Source: Atkinsonella hypoxylon
Lineage: Eukaryota > Ascomycota > Sordariomycetes > Hypocreales > Clavicipitaceae
NCBI GenBank assembly: GCA_000729835.1
Contig: JFHB01000293.1
Location: 1 to 28,714, forward strand
Reading direction: 5' to 3'
DNA length: 28,714 nt
The translations under genes and the position numbers were made by a program. This document shows, piece after piece, positions 9,151 to 19,434 of the stretch (positions within the stretch are counted from its first letter, which is position 1; the number at the start of each line of letters is the position of its first letter). Under the pieces are notes generated by a model. It made no database searches, was not told the DNA's origin, and saw only the letters and a program-made list of their open reading frames with translations.

Positions 9151-10517
9151 GTTGCGACTATAGTTGCGTCATCATCCAACGAGACCAAAATCAATTTCTT
9201 GGGGGTAACAAAGGAAGGTAGACTATTTTGAATATTACTAGTGAGTGTGCTAGACGGAAGTAGTGAGCTTTAAGAGGGACAAAAAGGCCTCGGTTTGTCT
9301 GAATGCGTGTGATAGTTCAACTCCTCAGCCTGGGATTTGCCACATGCTGCGTGGTTGATGGCAGAGCATGGATGAACTGGTGGGCATTAGTAATAGCACA
9401 TCATACCTCTATCCTGAGATAGGTAACATACTCCACTGCCCAATCCGATGTGCCTGCCGGAAGGAAGGTGCGGGGCTTATAGCTACCAAGAAGCTCATCT
9501 ATCTTTTATTGTGACCTTTCTGTTCTCATTAGTTACTCATATCAATCAATCCTCTACGACCACGCAAGGAGACCTTTGCAGTCCTTAAACCTACCTAGAA
9601 TTTTCTTCTGTTATATTTTGCGGAAATCATAATAATAATAACAACAATGATAATAATTACATTAGCCCTGTTTTTAGTTGTCCAGCCAAGAGGCTTGTTT
9701 TTTTTCTAGTCAGGTGACTGTGCTTAGACTGGGTTGAGTTGTTACGTATGCCTCGTCAGCAGTTAGCTGACCTGACAAGAGACATCTATGACCAAGACAT
9801 TCCAGATAACTAACAGTGAGTTCCTCGGCAACTAGTTGTCGTAGAAATGCGACAGTCATAGTCTGGCAAGCTACAATTCAGGGCCTTCCAATGACCTATT
9901 GTCTGTATAGGGCTACTCCATTCGATCTGGGAGCTATCCATAATACTTTACATATCTAGGCGTCTCGTTCCGAGCCGTGCGGACAAATCTAGCTCCATGA
10001 AATACCCTTTGATTAAGCCAAGAGAAGCTTTTCCTTTTTTTACCTCTTCCCCTTTTCTATGAAGACCCTATAGCTTCTAGGAAGGAGCTCACCTGTTGGT
10101 TTATTGTGTTCTTTCTGGTCTATCAGTTTCTTACCAATCCTGTTCTGATTGGCCCCATTTTCTCCTGCAGTGTCCCCACCCCAGAACTAGGCCCCAGGTT
10201 TTTTTTCCTTCGAGACCAAACCACTTTTTGCCATGCGCTGTCAGTTGTTTTGGCCCACAGCCAATAGCTGCATGCTCTGCTGCAGCTTATTGACTAGCTT
10301 TCGCCTTTGTTTTCTTCTCCATTTTCATCACTTCCGCAAGGCTAGCAACATCCACCCTTCGAGCTTGTTCCGCGTGCCGCTCCGACATGTCGATCTAATC
10401 ACCTTGTTATTTCTTTTTTGTTGTCCGCCGTTTCCATCGACGTCACCATCATCTCACGGCTAGGCCTTTGTCGCGGCTGCTTCTCAACCCAACGCTACCT
10501 TTGAGGCGACCTGTACA
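9151..10517. other. Divergent intergenic region AFG1 / nup133
   Basis: No gene was recognised. It should hold both promoters. It contains an AT microsatellite-like patch (about 9628-9662, ATAATAATAATAACAAC) and, from about 10020, pyrimidine-rich tracts typical of fungal core promoters on the plus strand leading to nup133. Confidence 0.5.
10034..10265 (+). promoter_or_regulatory. CCAAT boxes upstream of nup133
   Basis: An inverted pair, CCAATC at 10134-10139 and GATTGG at 10147-10152, is separated by 7 bp. A third CCAAT lies at 10261-10265. They sit about 250-385 bp before the nup133 ATG, within a pyrimidine-rich region that begins near 10034. The CCAAT-binding HAP complex is the usual fungal reader. 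Function is inferred from position only. Confidence 0.35.
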
Positions 10518-13500
10518 ATGTTCAATCCCTCTGCTGCAGACGGCGGTCCGGCTACAGCGACGAGGTCAAGGCGTCGCCAGCGCCCCAAGAGCACCGATAG
10601 TCTCGCTCAACAACCGAAGGCTAAGCGGCAACGCCTGCCTCTCACCGAGCAAACCTTTATCAATCCAGATGCGCAGCCTGAGATGTTCGAGGTCGGCAAA
10701 GCCGATAAGATCGCGACACTAGAACCCCAACAGGATGTTCCGGTAGAAACTTTCCTCCCAACACCCAGGAAGGAATTGAACGTCAGGGCCAAGAAGTCAA
10801 AGCACGGCGACCGAGTCGCTAATAAGGGCGATGGAAGCCTTGTATTGGTCAGTGACCTTCTACGCAAGATGCGTTTTGGTATCCCAAAAAAAAAAAATCG
10901 CATTAGAGACTAAATTTTTGGCACGGTAGACAAGCACAAGTGCGTTCACCGTATCGAAGCTCCCTGCTTTACCGGACAGAATTCGGACCGACTGGACTGG
11001 TATATACAATACTTCTTTCCCTGTCTTTCTGTCTGCGCTAACTCGATGCAAAGAATTGCAACAAGCGGACATCTTTCCTACCCCAGGATACGCTTTAAGC
11101 CTAACCGCAACCCATGCTATTGTATGGGGGTATAACTCTACCTCGCAATCGCCCGAAACATTCACATTTACACTCCCTCCGGCATCGAAATCGAACGATC
11201 CCCTTCCTGTAGGGTGTCTGGTTTCACCATCTGCATCCTCGACCGAGCCGGGCCTCGTCGTTGTCATGTCTGGCAGTGGCACGGTGGTTTTCTGGGAGTC
11301 AATCTCCACTGCTGCAACTTTTGCATTCATCAAGAAGGAGCGATCTGGAGTCGAAAATGTGATTTCAGGACTGTCTTCGGGCGAGAAGGTGGTTGCTATT
11401 ACGAATGCCGAGTCTGCAGGATTCATCTTAACTTTCAATACCGGACGATTGGCTTATATGAGCGTGCGAGACAGCCATGGACGACCAGCAATTTCTGTTC
11501 GATTTCTAAGGACTAACCTAGCTTCATCATCTGGCGGTATATTTGGGAGCATTCGGCACGCCTTTTCTCACTTGTCCCTTCGAGGCGACATTGCTGCCGT
11601 CAGAGCCGATAGGTCTCCACGTGTCGGTGAGAGAAACATCGTTGCCTTAACTAGCAAGGGCAAACTGCACGCATGGAGAATTCATCGAGGCGGACACAAC
11701 GAACCTATTGGTGCAACTGACATGCGCGAACGAATTGTGTCTGCTCTTCAAGAAAACGATCCATTTAGCCAGGAATTGCCAGCAGAATCCTTTGAAGCTC
11801 TTGACTTCACTTATGTACCCAAAGGTCTCGACGCCAAATACCTCGAGCTTAGCCGACTAAGCGATGCAATGGCGATCGACAATCCTTTAGTACAACACCT
11901 CCTGCTCCTTGTCTGTTTGACACGTCGAAGCATCTCAAGATATGCACTGATCGAAGTTATCATGACTTCCGACGATTGCCAGGTTGGCATGATTCGACCT
12001 ATCACCTCATATTCGAGTCCTATCACTGCATCAGATCCATCTCAGGCAATTCGGCCCCGCATCTACCTACCACGTCCGGCGCTTGTTGCTTTTGCAGTCT
12101 TCGGACGCGCTGCTATTATTGCGTCTGTTGCTGTACCTCCTGAATCCCCCGACTCACAACTACGATCCGACAACCATATTTTGACGCCATCTTTCGAGGA
12201 TGTGGTCGACTTCCGCGAGGACAGTATACACGAAATCGTTGGCTCGGGCTGCGAAGAAATCGGGCCTCTGAGTCACGAAGAAAACCGAGCGTTGCGACAG
12301 AAGATGAAGAATCCGGCTGTTGTGCTTATGGTGCGTGGTGCGGGCGTCGTGCGCATTGTCACAACAGATGCAGACAAATTCGCCAGTGAGCAGCCTCCTC
12401 AGGTTTCGGCTAAGAGTAAACTGGAGCAAGCTGTTTTCTTTGGGTCAAAGAAGGATAGCCCTCTTATCTTTGACAAGCGACAAGACATCAAGTTCACCAA
12501 TGAACAACTCGGTGAAGCCGCTCTGCAAGTCAGTCAGGAAATTCTTAGTTCGACCACGACGTACATCTCAACTTTGCCAGCATCGTTAGAAGATAACCTC
12601 CACGCTCGATCTTACGCTTTGGAACGGCTCATGATTCATCTGAACACTCTAGGTGCTGATCTAGACCGCAGGACGCGGTGGAACCTCATGTACAACGCAG
12701 AAAAGATGCATGTCGCCGCATTGCTCTGGAAACGACACGAGGCGTTTACCGCAGCTCGCCCTGCTGAGGACAAAAAGAGCCTCATTGGACTCATTGTCGA
12801 ATTCATTCACCAGGACCAAAAGACCAACCCAGTTGCCAGCAGCGGAGAAGTGGATCGTGTCCGGCACTGGTTTGTTAACGATGTGTTCCGCCTTGAAATT
12901 TTTGTCGCGTGGGCATATGAAGTCATTAAGATTCTCTACAAGGATAATCTTCTCGATGACACTAAAGTCACTACCATGTTGAGCGAGGCCATGGAAGTCA
13001 ATATTACCACGCAAGTCGGCGCACACGAGTTTCGGACAAGTAACCTGTCTCTTTACGGCCTCGCCAAGGAACAATTACGAATGGGTATCTTAAGAGACGG
13101 ATATAAGAACCTTGCTGAGCCTTGGACGGGATGCTCCTACGTGGCTAACAATATCAAGCGACTGACAGATCTCTGCGATCAGTGGTATAAGAAACATGAG
13201 CAGTTACGACATAGTGCACCCAAAGAAGCTAACATGCCTGACCCTGCCATCATCACCAAGATTTATGACGAACTGCCAGTTTTGACGGATGTAATGCTCA
13301 CGTCAGTTTTGGAATATGCCAGATGGGGCATGGTCAATTGCGACGATAGGTCCTTGCCTGAGGAGTATGCCAAAACATACGACGCTGATCGCCACGATAA
13401 GCCCATTACTCTGGCTCGGGCAGGCAAATGGGAGCAAGGCTCGACAATCGCAGAGAAGCACGGATGTTTGAGTGCCTTGGCAGTCATCCTGCTAGAGCAC

Positions 13501-14838
13501 ATTGAGATTTTGGAGACAGGCCTCGACCAACCTGGCTTACCAGGCGCCGAAGTCAAGGGTCTGCGGAACCTTCGACAGGCCAAGAAGACGCAGCTGGAAG
13601 ATAGTTTCAGCAAATACGGGGAGCCTTTCGCATTTCCAGTTTACGAGTGCCTTCTTGACAGACACGGTGTCGAGGCTGTTCTGAAGTTTGACCTGGATAC
13701 GCTTGGGTTCAAAACGAGGTTTCTGCGCAGCCGACCAGAGCTTGCTCGAATATCCTGGATCAATGACGTTGAGCAAGAAAAGGATGTTGATCATGCTGCT
13801 ACCACCCTAGTAGATTTGGCCCTAAAGAATGAGAAGCAGGTGTGGAAGAAAAAGATTGAACTGAGCCTTGGCAAGCTAGCTCTGTTGGCCGAAGCCGAAG
13901 CGGGCTCCAAGGAAAACAGCGCCTTCAAGGTTGAGGCTGACGACACGCGCCGTGAAGAAAGACTTCGCTTGATTGACAATGAACTCATTGTTGTCCGAAT
14001 TCAGGATCAGCTTTATGGGCAGATTGCACCAAGCACCTATGATGCTGTGGATCATGCTGCTGCCCTCAGCTTTGCCATTGATGCTCATAGTACCAATATT
14101 CCTCGGCGGCAGAAAGCGCTTCTTCAGCTTTTTTCTGACGGCATGGAAAAGCTGCTCCGCCATGAAACCCTCAGTCCCATGTACCTAATCGACATGTTGA
14201 CCCTTGTGTCGCTGAGGCCCGAGGCCCGCGACGAAATTGCGAATCCCTTCTGGTTGGCTCTCAAGGTTGCAAACGACAGTTGCCATTCGGATGAGGTCAA
14301 GCAAGCCAAGCGTCTTATCTGGAGGCGGCTTTTTATCCGAGACGACTGGGCCAAGATTAATGACACACAACTAAAGGATGATCGCGAGGTGGTAATGCGA
14401 CTGGCTGAGACGGAACTTTTTGCTATGCTCACAGACTGCATTCGATATCGTAAGTCTTGTCACGTATATCCGTCTTTCAAATGAAACAAGTCGCTAATGT
14501 TGAATGTAGAGGACCCTCGAGATCCATTCCGCCCGATTCAGCCTCGGGAAGCATTAGGTGTCTTTACAAAGCAGCTAGATCGACGGTTCCAAGACTTCTC
14601 GGAAGGCGAACAATCCAAGCTCCTAGACGCCATGAACTGGGAAGATAGGCTCTTGAACCAGTACATTGAGAAGAACCGTCTCGCGGAATGGGTCCGGGCA
14701 ACATTCGAAGCCGCGCAAGTTGAGGTCGAAAATACGGCAGATGAGGCGACCCGCTCTGGCGCCTCAACAGGACAGTCTGCCTTTGACTTTGAAGAAGGAT
14801 CCGGTATCTCGACTGGGAGTCTCCGTGCACAGTCTTGA
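10518..14838 (+). CDS. nup133: Nucleoporin Nup133 (Y-complex)
   Basis: Model: join(10518..10847, 10930..10999, 11054..14449, 14510..14838), 1374 aa. Nup133 is the membrane-proximal stem of the Nup84/Nup107 Y-complex and belongs to the Nup133/Nup155 family. The N-terminus is basic with NLS-like blocks (RSRRRQRPK, KAKRQR). A predicted beta-propeller follows from about residue 100 (TVSKLPALPDRIRTDW, DIFPTPGYALSLTATHAIVW, SPETFTFTLP) to about 520. The rest is an alpha-helical stack ending in a conserved tail (QDPRDPFRPIQPREALGVF, NWEDRLLNQYIEKNRLAEWV). Introns: 82 nt (GTCAGT, contains an A12 run), 54 nt (GTATAT with CTAAC branch, AAAG), and 60 nt (GTAAGT, TGTAG). The 70-nt second exon is missed if introns are skipped. 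The length is normal for filamentous fungi. All joins keep phase. Confidence 0.95.
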
Positions 14839-15455
14839 AATGACAGATATCATGCATTTGATTTGATCATTGGGCGGCGTCAGCAATACCGTGTTTGCTT
14901 TTGGTTTCATTTCTTCACTTTACTATTGTGCCATGTCGGTATGCCAAAGCATGTACTATAAGGTTGCATTCGACAATTGTCTGTTGAAAAGGAAGAATTG
15001 AGGATTCACAAGCCATGTTCTATCTCACCAAGGATGAATTACGGCACGATTGGCCTTGGGAACATTCATTAATAGGATCGGATCGGATTTTTCACATAAT
15101 TGGCTGCGGGGAATAATGATATATGGTTTCGGGTGTACGTTGCCACCTGTACCCTGCATTTACTTGATTGAAACAGTAACGCGTGCATCGGATACCTATT
15201 ACGACGGGCGTTCTATGCATGACAACGTGCATGTCCATGCTTCTGGCCGGCACGCCACCTAGCAGACTTCAGACCGCTTTTTATCTACCATGCCTCATAA
15301 CAGTATGCCAATGCCCGTTATCTGAGAGACCTTTCTTTATTGATGCTGTAATGGAGACATGACTCATCTCATGTTACCTCAAAGGGCAAGATTAGACATG
15401 GTTGCACAACGTCGAGAAATAAATGACCAAGATACATGAGCCCATAAGGATGCAT
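14839..15455. other. Convergent 3' intergenic region nup133 / eIF2 beta
   Basis: I see no gene. It should hold the 3' UTRs of both flanking genes. An open frame at 15050-15262 has no recognisable protein features. Confidence 0.5.
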
Positions 15456-17224
15456 TTACGCCTTCATCTTCTTTCTCTTGCCGACCTGAGCCGAGAATCC
15501 CGTCTTGATGGCCGTGACGGATCGTCGTGAGCCGCAGTTATTGCAGGTGACGAAGTACAGACGGTTTTCACCTTTGCTGAGCTCCGTGTCGGGGGATTTG
15601 CAGGTCTTGCAGGTGACGTATTCGACTTGCGGACGTTAGTACAGAGGAAAAGTAAAATGGATATACGAAGGTTGAAGACATAGAGGGAGGCATATTCAGG
15701 ATTCAGAAACAAAAGGGTGAAACATACTGATGTACTTTCGGACCATGCCTTCAATCTGTTTTTGCTGGAACCGACCCTTGATGACTAGTCTCCTATTTCC
15801 GTCAACAGAGCCATTGGTACCCAGTTCGGCAAACAGATAGGCGGTAAGATGGTCCTCTGTTCGCTTCATGCGCTTGCAAATGTCGGCAATGTTGGCAAAC
15901 ACTGTTTTCCTATTACCTTCACGCATGCACTGCGGGGGAGGAATCTTGAAGCTCTTGGCGCCGGTGAGGGTGTGGTCGGGGTTCTTCTGTGAGAGCTGGT
16001 GGAAGAAGCGCTGGAGAAGGAGAGCGTAGCCGATGCTCTTGGTCTCGTCGTGGGCCCAGATACCCGTTCCGGCGTCCATATCGCCCGCGTCTTCGGGGGC
16101 AACGACGGCAGCTTCCTCGGCATCTTTGACCTCGAGCTGCTTTAGCTTGGCGGCGAAGTCGTCATCCTCACCGCCCTCCTTTGTCTTGACCTTCTTCTTC
16201 TTCTTCTTCCTCATCAACGAGAGGTCGAGACCTCCATCCTCGGGCGGCGGGGCATCGTCAGTCGCGGCGGCTTCGGCTGTGGTGTCAGTATTGAAAGCTC
16301 CAAGGGCGGCGGACAACGGCGGCGTACGAGGCGTGTGTGACTGGGCCGTGTCCTTGGGTTCCTCGGTAGCGGTCACCATTGTGACTGAGCCGTCGGCGTC
16401 TACTACGACTTGTTGGTCGGTGAAGGCGACTGATTTGCGAGACTTGCGATCCGCTTGGTCCTGCGGTAACAGAGAGGTTGGTCAGTTGTACTGTTTTTCA
16501 CCTTTGAAATTTGTCCCCGAGGGAAAAGGATCCCCAGATCGCCGTTAGCAGCTGTGAACGTTGGCGGAGTTGAGGCGAGCACGAACAGTAATTGTAATCT
16601 TTTGCTGCGCGGTGCGTTGTCGGAGCTCGTTCGTTCGGGGGGTGGAAATTTGGAGGAAGAGAGGGCTGTGGAGAGAGAGAAAAGACAAAAAGAAAAAAAG
16701 GGCCAACCAGATAGAAAAAGATGAGTCAAATCCTCCCTCAAGGGGGGTGGTGGTGAGATGGCAAATTTGTGGAATGGACCAGTCAGAGGTGAAGGTGGGG
16801 TAAAATTATTTGCGCTTGTGTGTGATGTGTGATGTGTGATGGTGTGTTGTGCATGGCCAGCGAGACGACTGCAGTTTGTACTGTGACTAAGCACGAAAGC
16901 TCTCTGCTCGGCTCTGCCCCGCCATTTATCATGATCACAATTGCCCGCTACGGGGCCGTACGCTCCAGGGCGGAGTGACTTGGCAATGGTACAGACGATG
17001 CAGCTTGTTGAAAGTATCTCTGTTGCCGCACGAGCCATAAGATTCTGGTGTCTTCTGCAGCCGCATGGCAGTCCAAGTACACCACGACCAAGCGCTTGTA
17101 CAAGGCCCTTTAACCACCAACGGGAGAAAAAGGGGCAAAAAAAAAAAAAAAAAAAAAGAAGAAGAAAGAAAGAAAAAAAGACAGTTCGAAGAGAACACAA
17201 AACAGCACTTACCCCGTTCTCCAT
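15456..17224 (-). CDS. sui3: Translation initiation factor eIF2 subunit beta
   Basis: Model: complement(join(15456..15625, 15728..16460, 17213..17224)), 304 aa. eIF2 beta is part of the ternary complex delivering initiator tRNA and binds eIF5 and eIF2B. Exon 1 is 12 nt (MENG) ending at GTAAGT. Exon 2 starts DQADRKSRKSVAFTD, the conserved fungal N-terminus. A lysine box (RKKKKKKVKTKEGG) lies near residue 85. The core has KIPPPQCMREGNRKTVFANI, ICKRMKRTEDHLTAYLFAEL and GSVDGNRRLVIKGRFQQKQI. Exon 3 completes the C-terminal zinc ribbon (CKTC...CNNC) and GSRRSVTAIKTGF. The 3' intron (15626-15727, 102 nt) has a perfect TACTAACG branch. The first intron is 752 nt (16461-17212). A TGA in frame just upstream of exon 2 rules out unspliced initiation there, while an ATG inside exon 2 (16379) would lose the conserved N-terminus. 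Confidence 0.92.
16461..17212 (-). other. Long (752-nt) first intron of eIF2 beta
   Basis: Donor GTAAGT follows the MENG exon; the acceptor is TTACCGCAG with a CTGAC branch about 20 nt before it. It contains a T20 run on the coding strand (A run, about 17137-17157 on plus), a triple TGTGATG heptamer (16821-16841), and a CT/GA-rich part. It is several times longer than any other intron in the window. Long first introns are common in highly expressed fungal translation-factor genes and can carry enhancing elements. Confidence 0.75.
17137..17180 (+). repeat. A-rich homopolymer tract
   Basis: About 20 A in a row followed by GAAGAAAGAAAG repeats. It lies in the first intron of eIF2 beta just after the donor, so it reads as T/C-rich in the transcript. 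Confidence 0.9.
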
Positions 17225-17293
17225 GATGGAACCTCAACTGCCCCGTCCAAGTACGTCGCTTTCCCTTGCAACTCGCCGTGTCTTGGAGCTGAC

Positions 17294-17300
17294 TGACTCA
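17294..17300. promoter_or_regulatory. Gcn4/CPC1-type site TGACTCA
   Basis: Exact match to the bZIP consensus TGACTCA, 70 bp upstream of the eIF2 beta ATG. A second exact match on the opposite orientation (TGAGTCA) is inside the palindrome at 17545-17564. Confidence 0.4.
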
Positions 17301-17544
17301 AGTACGGATGGAGTGACGTCTTCGCTGGGCTGTACCAAGCGTGCACAGTAAAGAAGCCGTAGTACCGTGATTAGATGCGAATGAAGCAAGTCGCGCAAAG
17401 CTTATACTCGGAGTCTGCTCGAATATACTTGGCGTCACAAGGTAGGCGTTATTGATAAGTGAACAAGCGAAGAGCCAAGCCTAGCCGAGTTCGTCGGGCT
17501 ACGCTTGCTTAGCTTACCAACCCTGTGACATTCTCGTCCCGATT

Positions 17545-17564
17545 CCACGTGCTGAGTCACGTGG
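17545..17564. promoter_or_regulatory. Palindromic composite site: two CACGTG E-boxes around TGAGTCA
   Basis: CCACGTG-CTGAGT-CACGTGG is a perfect 7-bp inverted repeat around a 6-bp centre. Each arm carries the bHLH E-box CACGTG, and the centre overlaps the second arm to form TGAGTCA (17553-17559), the Gcn4/CPC1 bZIP consensus. It is 321 bp upstream of the eIF2 beta ATG and 237 bp upstream of the Mim2-like ATG. Binding is inferred, not shown. Confidence 0.5.
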
Positions 17565-17800
17565 CCTTGTCCGTCAATCATGAGCTGCGGATGCATCACA
17601 CGGGGGAAAGTCAGATGCCGACGCGGCGTCTGTTTCACGAACACCTTGCAACTAAGTATACAGCTATTCAACCCTGGAATGCCGTCGCGTATTCTGTCTG
17701 TCAAGGACCCAGTCTAGCGAATGACGCAGCCTTCTCGGGCGGGCGTCTTCTCCTCTTCCACCCCCATCCGCTGACTCCTCACCCACACGCACGAATCACC

Positions 17801-18222
17801 ATGACGGCCAGTGAATCCCTCGTTGATCTTCAGTACAACGAGAAGGAGGACGATCTCGACTCTCTCCCGTCGACGTCGACATCTACATCGATGGATGTAT
17901 ACTCTGATGCCGACTCAGATGCACAAGCTGAGTGGGAACGGTCATTGGAGCAGTTGCAGCTCCTCCTGACGATGATGATCATTCCGTGGGTGGGAAAATA
18001 TTTTGGCAGAAAATTCGCCTATTGGAGTATGTAACCTGGTAGAAAGCACTGTTTACAATCCGGCTCCTCTCCTTTTTATTTGGACAGCTTTGCAACTGCA
18101 GATGCTAAATTCATCTAGGTTGGTCGCGATACATGGAATGGATGCACAACGTCGAGATACGGTGGACGAATAAGAAAGCTTTCAAGGCTGCCGGCATAGC
18201 AGAAACGGCTGCTACGTTATAG
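17801..18222 (+). CDS. mim2: Mim2-like mitochondrial outer-membrane import protein (probable)
   Basis: Model: join(17801..18026, 18119..18222), 109 aa. The N-terminal half is acidic and Ser-rich (DLDSLPSTSTSTSMD). It is followed by EWERSLEQLQLLLTMMIIPW, the predicted single membrane segment, and then VGKYFGRKFAYW, with WSRYMEWMHNVEIRWTNKKA and GIAETAATL after the splice. From memory, the acidic-tail, membrane-segment, GR-rich pattern fits Mim2, a subunit of the MIM complex that inserts alpha-helical proteins in the mitochondrial outer membrane; this was not checked by search. The intron (18027-18118, 92 nt) runs GTATGT to ATCTAG with a GCTAAA branch; phase 1 is kept. Unspliced reading ends at once (WSM-stop). 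The start at CACCATG was preferred over upstream in-frame Met codons because the acidic conserved part begins there. Confidence 0.72.
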
Positions 18223-18912
18223 CGCTTCTTCGATTTATAACATTTGGATCGCATGAGATCCGTAATAGCGACCCGTCGCCGGCTCGACTACGACTCGCAT
18301 TTGGAGGCAGCGATTCTGTATATATTTTGACATTAAATCGTAGCTCTGGCGTTGTCTTGGTAATTGAACAAAACTATGCGCACCAATTGAAAATTCACTT
18401 GGACTGCGACTTGACATCTTGAAACACCGCTCTGAACGGTTCCGCTTTGCAGTTCATGGGGCATCACGCAGCATCGTGCATTTTGCAAGAGAAGAAACCT
18501 TATTAACATGTATTCACAGCACTCATAAAAATCTTATGTCCGTCTGATAACCGCAAACATCGTCGCGGTGTCGCCAATATTACGTTTCGTGTACATAATA
18601 TGATAAAACTGTATATTCCAAGCCGTCATCAACCAAAACTCCGCAAGGCAGCTCTAAACCTGATATCGCTTCAAGCCAGCGTGTACCGCAGACGCAGTCT
18701 CATCGCGCGACCGTGCTTCAATAAACTGACGCTCATCTCCGTAAGTCATTCGTAATTTGTAGGAACCTTAGACGCCTGAGAAGAAACATATTAATAACAA
18801 ATCCGGAAAACTCAGTTCGGTTCAAGGCGAATAGGACAACGCGGTCACAGAAACGGTGATTTTCCGTAATGCAATGTCCAGCTGTTCCAAGGGATATAGG
18901 AGGCAGTCCATT
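18223..18912. other. Convergent 3' intergenic region Mim2-like / Nce102-like
   Basis: I see no gene and no clear repeat. It should contain both 3' UTRs; the Nce102-like transcript may have a long one. Confidence 0.45.
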
Positions 18913-19434
18913 TCAGACGCCAACCTGGGACATGTTAGGCCTACCGGTGCGGATGGAGCTGCCGAACCCGCCACGAGCTTCCTTGAGAGAAAAAAGCAGT
19001 GCGACAGCAGAACAGGCGAACAGAAACCACATGAAGGCGGTGCTGGCCTGGATTTCGCGACAACGCTTCTCCGTGTTGTCGGAGCCGTAGCCGATCCAGT
19101 CTGAGGGCAGCGACGATGAGTCAATGTTGCCGCAATTGGGGCAGCGGAGCTTGGCGGCCAAGACAATGGCATCGATGAAGGTGAAAAGAGTCGCGAGAAT
19201 GTCAAGCGGCAGCAAGATAACCGCACGGCCTAAGCTGGAGATGATGGCTGAAGCAAGACCGTATAGATTGGTCACCCACGACAGAACGGCGACAAACATG
19301 GTAAAGTTGATGGCGGCCGTGGCGGACGAAGAAGCGTTGACATTGTTGGCGATGACGTTGCCAATAAGCGCAGTTATGAGCAACGTCCACAGGAGTGCTG
19401 TGCCGCGCACAATGGTATTAATGAAGCCAGACAT
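18913..19434 (-). CDS. nce102: MARVEL-domain Nce102-type membrane protein (eisosome, non-classical export protein 2)
   Basis: A single exon of 173 aa. Nce102 proteins are four-span MARVEL proteins of the plasma membrane that organise MCC/eisosome domains and respond to sphingolipids; the export role is historical. Four hydrophobic segments are visible: ALLWTLLITALIGNVIA (about 11-28), INFTMFVAVLSWVTNLYGLA (about 41-60), AVILLPLDILATLFTFIDAI (about 68-92), and AFMWFLFACSAVALLFSL (about 130-148). A loop with RCPNCGNIDSSSLPSDWIGY and EKRCREIQAS lies between spans 3 and 4. The C-terminus ends RPNMSQV plus GV, matching the RPSMSQV tail I recall for the family. The ATG gives MSGFINTIVRGT, the usual start; the frame is open upstream, but that part has no similarity. 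Convergent with the Mim2-like gene. Confidence 0.9.
   Translation of the reverse strand: MSGFINTIVRGTALLWTLLITALIGNVIANNVNASSSATAAINFTMFVAVLSWVTNLYGLASAIISSLGRAVILLPLDILATLFTFIDAIVLAAKLRCPNCGNIDSSSLPSDWIGYGSDNTEKRCREIQASTAFMWFLFACSAVALLFSLKEARGGFGSSIRTGRPNMSQVGV

Larger units (their letters stand above)
17225..17800. promoter_or_regulatory. Bidirectional promoter region eIF2 beta / Mim2-like
   Basis: 576 bp separate two divergent starts. It holds TGACTCA (17294-17300, about 70 bp before the eIF2 beta ATG) and the palindromic composite site at 17545-17564. The right end is pyrimidine-rich (CTTCTCCTCTTCCACCCCC) before the CACCATG start of the Mim2-like gene. The frame upstream of that ATG stays open but shows no conserved protein features. 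Confidence 0.55.

Noticed and set aside
16403..17224. 273-codon minus-strand open frame starting at the eIF2 beta ATG
   Set aside because: It is read-through of the 752-nt intron after MENG; the sequence is simple, Phe/Ser-rich and unlike any protein, and splicing restores eIF2 beta.
17525..17800. 92-codon N-terminal extension of the Mim2-like protein
   Set aside because: Open only by chance; His/Pro-rich, overlaps the palindromic promoter site, and the conserved acidic region starts at the CACCATG at 17801.
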